Under the pieces are notes generated by a model. It was not told the DNA's origin. It was given only the letters and a program-made list of their open reading frames with translations, and did not search any database. From Neurospora crassa OR74A (lineage: Eukaryota > Ascomycota > Sordariomycetes > Sordariales > Sordariaceae), in contig NC_026501.1 in assembly GCF_000182925.2 (NCBI RefSeq), positions 8,783,917 to 8,847,916 on the forward strand: a DNA stretch of 64,000 bases. The letters are read 5' to 3'. Every line of letters begins with the position of its first letter. The first letter of the stretch is position 1. A program made the translations under genes and the position numbers. This document shows, piece by piece, positions 57,790-64,000 of the stretch.

Positions 57790-57790
57790 C
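57740..57790. repeat. GAT/ATG trinucleotide repeat
   Basis: Slightly interrupted array of GAT units (ten or more perfect units in the middle), outside any supported gene. A likely length-variable microsatellite. Confidence 0.9.
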
Positions 57791-58225
57791 AACGACGAGA
57801 AATGAGCGCGCGGCTAGCTAGCATGCATGCGTACAAGCGAGCCAGCGATTTAGTGAGTGAGTGGGTAAACGAGCGATTTCAAGATATAACACAGTAATTG
57901 TTTCTCGCTAAACTAGAATCATACAAAAATGCGAGAAAAAGGGGGTATCCGTTGTGATAAAACAGAAACAAAAAAAAGAAGTCAACTGTAAAACGAGTCG
58001 GTGTTGTATACAAAAAGTGGGTTGTATGAGTGATCGTACGAGTTTGCTTGATGCCAACTGCTTAATAATGTGGCATGAAAACTGTCGTGTCGGTCATCGC
58101 TTTGTACGGATCCGAACAGACGGAAAGTTCCCAAAACCCCGTTCCCGTGTATTGGGGGGCAATGTTTGTTTGGTGGCCAATGACGGCCGAAGTGCGTGAA
58201 TAGTTCCTGTCGTTCGTTCGACTGC

Positions 58226-59596
58226 CTAGTCGAATGATTGTGAGGCTGCAGGTTGAATGTTCATGTCGGGTTTCGTTATGAGCTGCCGATAATTGAGACG
58301 ACGATCCAGAGGAGAGCTGGTGCTGGGGTTCGATGAACCTCGGTATCCAATTCCGCCATATCGCGTTTCAAAGTGCAGGCGTGAGTCGAAGACGGGGAGT
58401 AACGGCAACACTCGATCCAGTTTCCCAGTTGTTACTTTCTCCCCTTGCTCACTTTCTCGGTAGTGGTGGTGGTGGTTTTCGCCGTCAATTTCCTTCCCAT
58501 CAACCAGTCCAGACTTGATGCAGCGAATATTGTGGATATGGCGAAAATTCTGGTGCAGGTGAGGGTGATGGCGATGGGTGCCCGGACATATGCTTTGCCT
58601 TCTTGCGACTTTGCGGCGGTACACTGGAACGCACACGGGTGCGCTTGTTGAGACGCGGCTTGGTGAGCTCCTGGTGACGACGATGTTCCCTCCTGTGCCC
58701 TGGGTTAGTTTCATTTTACGCATTGAACCAAAAATTGGACTCCAAACATACACAGTCTTCTTTAATTGCTCCTCATCAAACGCGGCTTGTACCTTGGTGA
58801 GCACGGGTGCACTGTCGTTCTCGGGGGTCGCTTGTCTCTTCTCGAGAACAGTTGCAAGCCAATTGCGCGTCTGGCTGGGTTGAACGGGTTGACTGGATAG
58901 AGACATGGATCGCTCTCCAATCTTGGGTGGTTCGACCTTTGGCATTTCCATTTCAACCTTGCTCGTCTCCTCCTCCGTAACCGGTTCAATTTCGGTCACC
59001 ACTGGTCGGCTGTCGTCGATTTTGGGGAACTCATCGACAATTTCGGGTAGGGCTGCTTCGGACAAAACGCTGAGGGCGGGCGAACCTGGACCAGAACCTG
59101 GACATGGAATGTAGTCGACATATGCTTCCTCCCGCACCATGTACAGATCGGAACTCAGCGGAACTGCGACATGTTCGTACCGCTCCGGCGTCTTCACAAA
59201 TGCATCCAAAACAGAAAGCGAGCCCAGGCTCCATAGAAGTTCTCCGGAAAGAGGCGCCCTGGAATCGGAGGAATCATTGCTGTGACAGATGCCGTGGAAC
59301 TGAAATGGTTCTCGTGAAACAGCAGGGCTTAATGGCGGCGTCGAATCGGATAGCGGTCGTTGTATCCAGATGGAGGAGAAGTTTTGTGTGACACTGATGT
59401 CCGTCGTGTCAATGTCTGCAGCCATGTGGCCCAAGGTCGGACACACGTGTTTTACTGACCTTTCATCGTCATGCTCGGTGGGGTTGAACTCGTCGAACAG
59501 ACTCGGCTCACCGTCGTAGGCGTCGTAGAAGAGGTCGAGGCTGTGGCGAAGGACAAGGCCGCAATACCTAAAGTCGAGCATGTTGAGGGCCTCCAT
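58226..59596 (-). CDS. hypothetical protein with His-rich C-terminal part, 456 aa
   Basis: Starts at the first ATG of the frame, 59596 (MEALNMLDFRYCGLVLRHS). The frame is open further upstream only from a TTG, where the sequence looks like a leader. Residues 1-175 look partly folded (helix with LRHSLDLFYDAYDG). 205-275 are acidic with repeated KVE/PK phrases. From about 350 the chain is basic and His-rich (GTHRHHPHLHQNFRHIH and ENHHHHYRESEQ), which could bind metal. A 54-nt in-frame stretch (58753-58700) has intron-like signals (ACTAACCCAG acceptor) and may be spliced. Another possible small in-frame intron begins near the Glu-Arg at about residue 44. No membrane span or signal peptide. Family unknown. 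Confidence 0.7.
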   Translation of the reverse strand: MEALNMLDFRYCGLVLRHSLDLFYDAYDGEPSLFDEFNPTEHDDERSVKHVCPTLGHMAADIDTTDISVTQNFSSIWIQRPLSDSTPPLSPAVSREPFQFHGICHSNDSSDSRAPLSGELLWSLGSLSVLDAFVKTPERYEHVAVPLSSDLYMVREEAYVDYIPCPGSGPGSPALSVLSEAALPEIVDEFPKIDDSRPVVTEIEPVTEEETSKVEMEMPKVEPPKIGERSMSLSSQPVQPSQTRNWLATVLEKRQATPENDSAPVLTKVQAAFDEEQLKKTVYVWSPIFGSMRKMKLTQGTGGNIVVTRSSPSRVSTSAPVCVPVYRRKVARRQSICPGTHRHHPHLHQNFRHIHNIRCIKSGLVDGKEIDGENHHHHYRESEQGEKVTTGKLDRVLPLLPVFDSRLHFETRYGGIGYRGSSNPSTSSPLDRRLNYRQLITKPDMNIQPAASQSFD

Positions 59597-62500
59597 TGTG
59601 GAGTGAGGCAGCAGGCTCTCGGCGGGAAGCTTGTTGAAGCGTGTGAGGATGATACTTGTAAGGCTGATTGATGCCAGGGGACTAGGGTCGAGAGGGACGG
59701 GAGGGAGTCGGTTGGTTTTGTTGGAAAGAGAAACAAAGATGGAGCTTGGATGGAGACCAGATGGTGGACACCCAAGATGGAAGGGTTGGGGATGGCAATC
59801 CTCTAGTAAGGAGGCCCTGACTCCACAGCCATCAATGAGCCGGGCAGCGAGGGGATCCAATGCTGGGCGACTGGACGAGGATGGAAGCGTTCCTTACTAG
59901 TAGTGTAGTCTAGTGTACTGTAGCTGCTAGTAGTTCCAGCGCATTCTCGGCTCTCTTTCCCCAGACCCGGATCAGCTTTATTTCGCAAGCGGAGCGTTGG
60001 CTGATCACCGGGAAGTGAGAAGACGCCAGCGCTAGGGAAGGCTTGGATTGGTGTCCGGTGCTAGCGGGGCAGTGTGAAATTTAGCGGCCCCAAGACGCTT
60101 GACCCAAGAGTGCGGAACTGGAACCACCTTGGTCGTGCTGCCGAGCAATGCAGACAAGTGGATGATGGAGACGGCGGGCGAATGGGATGGATGCCAGGTG
60201 TTTTGTTAACAAAAGGCATGTATTGCCCGTGTGTGGTAGGTCGGGGCAGCGACCCGATTCCCCGGGATAACCTAGGGACCCGGAGGTGTGTCGGTGTCTG
60301 TGAGACAGCGGCCGACGGGCTGCTGCTGCTGCTGCTGCTGCTACTGGCGACCCGGACAGAGAGACACCCGCTGAAGGGAGAGATGGAACTAATTGGAGGA
60401 TTGGGACTACAAGGGCCGATGAATTAACGATTGGGCCACGAGTGGGCCACGAGTGGGGGGGACAGTTAAACAGCAATTCGAAGGGGGGGCAAGAAGGCAT
60501 GCAAAAGAGATATGTAAGGTATGCAAAGCGTCGGGTCGGTGCGAAGAAAAAGACCCAAGGGCGGACTGCTGGTGGGATAAAGTCGACTCGGATGTGTTTG
60601 GTAGTGGTAGGAGTAGTATAGCTGTACTGTACTGGCAAAACCGGCACTGCGCACACTGGCTTGACTGGTTACCTAGGCCTGGATACTGCCAGACAGCCAG
60701 ATACTACCACCTCACGGCGTCAGACAGTCGGACCAAGTGGGAGAGGGGAAGGATTGGGAATTGCGGATTAGAAACAGAGGAATGGATGAAGCCATCCGGG
60801 CTATGCTCCCTTTTCTCGACTGCTTTGGCCCTGTTCCCCGCGGCGCGCACGCAACACAACAGAAGAGATTCCCAAAGGAGGCAGTCGAGCGAAGCGGCGG
60901 AAAGTTGCCCAAACCCGAAGCGTGCGAATTGCGTCCATACGAATGGGCAGGTGCCGAGATATTAAGGTTGGTACCAAGCAACAGGAACCTCAAAACGACC
61001 GGTCTGGATGAAGACCTCCTGTTGACCTGCTGCTGCTTTGCGCCCAGTGTTTCACCACCGGCTGAGGGTACTGTGGCTCGTACTGGCTGGAACTGGCCGG
61101 CTCAAGACTGAGGAGAGAAGAAACGACACTACAACCTTCCTTCCATCTTCCAGCAGAGACGGAGGGGCCATCGGGGTTTGCGGTGCTTTTCTGAGTGGTG
61201 TTGGATGGCTCACGGCGTCGCGAACGATACTGTGTCAGACGTCTGTTGTTCACAGAAATGTGACAAAAATAAAAGTGAGAGGAGATGAGACCTAGGCACA
61301 ATTAGGCAAAGAGGCCAGGGGCGACCCCGGGGTGCCAGGTAGCTTGGCCAGCAACGGCCCCAAACGGGTAAGGTGTATGTACCAGGGGCATTCCTACATT
61401 CTGATTGGTCAGCCTCTCGCCTGTCTCCAAGACCGCCGTGACGTGAGGAAAATCACCCCAGCCCGGCACGGCAACGACGGCACCGTCCGCGGTGCGCTTC
61501 CCTTCCAAACGACAGGGCAAGGGAGGCACCGAGAGCAGGGAGGAGGCATCATGAATGCTGAGAAGCTCTTTCTGAGGGGCCCGGATTTTCGGAATTATAG
61601 GTAGGGTGTAACACACACCACAACACACTCGACAGGGACTCAAAAGGCCCTGGAGGTGCTCAAAGGGCACTCAATACAGTGCAGTTTCGGCCCGGAGCCC
61701 TGGAAAGATAAAAGACACAAGTCAGGACAAAAGAATCATTCAAAGGCCCGGTTCCGACTTCGGGTCTGTCCCATTGTCGGTTTTTGTTTTTCTTTTTTTC
61801 TCCTTTCTTTTTTCTTGTTTCTTTTTTCTTCTTCTCGATCTTGTAGGGGGGGGAGGGAACATATTACAAGGAGGAGCAAGACATTTCATTTCTTCCGGCT
61901 GTCATTTCCACTTGTTTCGTCCTTTCCACAAGACCGGCGTGGAAACGGCAAGCAAGCACTGCAGGCACGGGCAGGCGGAGACATGTGCCTGCCACTCTCA
62001 GTTGGGCAGTTTGGGCGCTGGAAAGGCAGGCGACGCAGGGCGCTGCGGTCCCGGCAGCAAAAGCACTTGCCCCCGGACCATTCTGATTGACAGGCTGACA
62101 GGCGCCAGGAATGAAGACAAGGGCATTGACACAGCTTTTTATTGCCAGGCATTTCCACGTCGCTAGGTGACTACACACAAATCATCAAACTGAACATTCA
62201 GCGACAAAGCAAAACCGACACACTACATAATAGTAGGTAGTCATTCGCAAAATTGCTACACCTCAGACACGGCCAGGAGCCTAGGACCCTCTGGAGCACA
62301 CGGGGCGGCGGCGACTGGAAGCGCTCCCCAAAAGGTGAAGTATTGGAAAAATAGAAAAAAAAGAAAGAGATGAGGGCAGACTCCGAGGGGGAGGTTCGAA
62401 GGCTATGGGGGGGATTAAAAATGGTCTGAAGGGGTCATTTCTGTTGGCGTTAGTCGTCGCAGGTGGTCGGACCATTATGACGCACTTTGCAGGAGTTCGC

Positions 62501-64000
62501 AGTCGATCTAGCGCACAAAGAGGATGAGCTCCGGCACCAGAGCTCTTCTCAAAAGCCGTTGGAACTTGGACGGCCGGGGGTCTTTCGCGGGTTCGGGAGA
62601 GGGAGGGCGCCGACGACTCGGATTTCTTCCTACTGTTTCCACTGTGGACGCTGCACCTTGTGCATATTGGAAGGCTCCATCCAAACCTCCTTCCCCGCGG
62701 CGGCGGAACAAACTCACGACCTTCCGCGCCGTCTAGCGTGCCAACTCATGTGCCCACACTGGGGCCCGGGGGTAATGGACAAGGGGGGTTATAGTCAGTA
62801 GACAGGGGTACTACCTAGTGTCGCCAAGTCGAACATTGGCTTCTTTTTGTGGAAGCGCCTGCCACTTTTGGGACTAACCTTTTTACGACATGGCTTGATC
62901 CGCAGCGCATCTTTGCTTCCTCCTTCCCTTAGTCCCCTTGGGCAAATCAACGAATGGAAGTCCTCGATCCCTCGATACTCGATAGAAAGCAAGATCACCA
63001 TCATCACTATCCACCACGGCACCACACGTGCGGAACAATCCCAGGAGTGCGGCAATCGTCGTATCTTGGCCTGAATGCCTGTGTTAGTTACTTACGGCTA
63101 GTAGGACATGGAGGACGATGGAGAATTGGAAAAGACAAGACTAGATGGGACCCCCACCCCAATTTGTGCAAATTTGCGAGATAGGTATTCACATCACAAA
63201 ATCCCGGGCGGGCAAGTGCCACATGAGTTCTTAAGGTGTACAACAGCACAGAGCAGCAGGAGCAGCACACCGCAGCACAGACACTCTCTCGAAAACGGAA
63301 AGAATGTTACGTGACGTTACATCCGATTTGCACCTATCAGTGAAGTGACCAGGGCATCTGATAATGCATTACCGTTCATGCAACCCAACGCCAACCCCGA
63401 AACGACGACGACGAGGAGGAGGAGGAGGAGGTCCCAAGCAGGGAGGGTAAGCGCTTCTCAAACACTGACACACAATGGAAACCACCCAACGCACCTGGAA
63501 AATCTCTCCACATCCTAATGGCTCCATAAGGGTACGGCTCCCGAACAGAAATACTCTTCTTCACCATCATCATCACCACGATCCTCCGACCTCGACTCAC
63601 TACTTGATCCCAATCCCAGACAGACAGACACACAGAAAAGATTCAACAACAACATGTCCGGCTCGTCTTCGTCCACCATCTCTCTCATCTCCCCCCCGCC
63701 AAGGCCTAGACTTGACCTCATGATCCGCCGACGCCATGCCATGATGATGGATGCAAGGAGACGGTGCTCCACGCATGGTCTGTTCGGCTAATTCCATAAC
63801 CGTTTACTCCGGCACACCGTCACGGCCCTAGAAAAGACCAAGAATCCTCCAACCTGCCTGTCCAGACACGGATAGTGCTTTGTTCCTGGTCTCCCACGCC
63901 TTCGACATGACGCCGACTCGCGCTTGTTTAGTCCAAGGTGATCAAGCCAAGCCAAGCCTTGTCATGCCTCCATCGGCCGAGGTTGGACCGTTCACAATCG
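59597..64000. other. long non-coding region to the window end
   Basis: The first 400 bp are the leader/promoter of the His-rich gene. A CTG repeat of seven units lies at 60320-60340. CT/T-rich stretches at 61780-61845 (plus strand) and GAGGAG at 63410-63430 look like promoter-type low complexity. Open frames here (for example 60453-60965, 62487-62801) have no intron or family support. This may be the long upstream region of a gene beyond 64000. Confidence 0.45.
60320..60340. repeat. CTG trinucleotide repeat, seven units
   Basis: Seven perfect CTG units followed by CTACTGG, upstream of the His-rich gene and outside any supported coding frame. Confidence 0.9.

Larger units (their letters stand above)
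52528..58225. other. long region with no confident gene
   Basis: It holds an A56 tract (53939-53994), a GAT-repeat array (57740-57790), three copies of GGGTGYAGTTCCCG (55420, 55899, 56030), and two weak minus-strand frames listed separately (53997-54242 and 54301-54801). The plus-strand frame 57000-57390 is Leu/Tyr-rich chance sequence. No RNA gene was recognised. Confidence 0.45.

Noticed and set aside
59597-59860. 88-residue upstream extension of the His-rich gene
   Set aside because: Begins with TTG; composition is leader-like and the first ATG is at 59596.
1-64000. transposons, viral elements, CRISPR arrays, rRNA
   Set aside because: No transposase, reverse transcriptase, capsid or integrase motif, long terminal repeat, spaced repeat array or rRNA sequence was recognised on either strand.

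Overview
The window reads as nuclear DNA of a filamentous ascomycete. The protein-coding genes are broken by short introns (about 50-135 nt) with GTAAGT/GTATGT donors, CTAAC-type branch sites and YAG acceptors. Start contexts resemble CAMMATGGC, and four nuclear-type tRNA genes are present, one with an intron. The long spacers hold homopolymers, triplet repeats and recurring TAGGTA/TACCTA words, and the gene families are those of Sordariales. A Neurospora/Sordaria-like genome is my best guess; this is inference, not a database match.

Layout. 0-6.9 kb holds no confident gene, only a possible decayed membrane-protein gene at about 0.5-1.3 kb and a perfect 15-bp inverted repeat at 2.1 kb. 6.9-16.7 kb holds a small basic protein of unknown function, a proline-rich BTB-like protein, a glutathione S-transferase-like protein and an aldo-keto reductase of the potassium-channel-beta type, which has an in-frame mitochondrial-presequence-like extension. 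19.9-26.8 kb holds a Ser-rich unknown protein, a protein kinase with a degenerate nucleotide loop, and a secreted X325/BIM1-like copper protein (LPMO-like fold). 28.9-36.2 kb holds tRNA-Gly, tRNA-Val and tRNA-Pro plus two fungal proteins of unknown function. 39.9-44.2 kb holds a divergent pair: a small GPI-type secreted protein and a ZIP zinc transporter. 45.0-59.6 kb holds tRNA-Ile (intron-containing), a 2EXR-domain protein, a glycine-rich GRDP/DUF1399 protein of seven exons, and a His-rich unknown protein. 59.6-64 kb is long non-coding sequence.

Most interesting system: the divergent pair at 39.9-44.2 kb. Both proteins carry the same ten-residue Cys-His module (Cys at positions 1 and 10, His at 4): two copies in the secreted protein and three in the ZIP ectodomain. 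Both also have a HD-rich linker. Three of the five modules are split by an intron at exactly the same place (codon 8, phase 2). The order 'split module - HD-rich linker - unsplit module' is shared, so the secreted protein looks like a free-standing relative of the transporter's ectodomain. A 10-mer, CCATCAAGGT, occurs five times in the surrounding 3 kb and resembles fungal zinc-responsive sites. Together this suggests a secreted/cell-wall zinc-binding partner for the transporter, similar in layout to the aspf2-zrfC pair of Aspergillus fumigatus but built from a different protein.

No transposon coding region, viral element, CRISPR array or rRNA gene was recognised.
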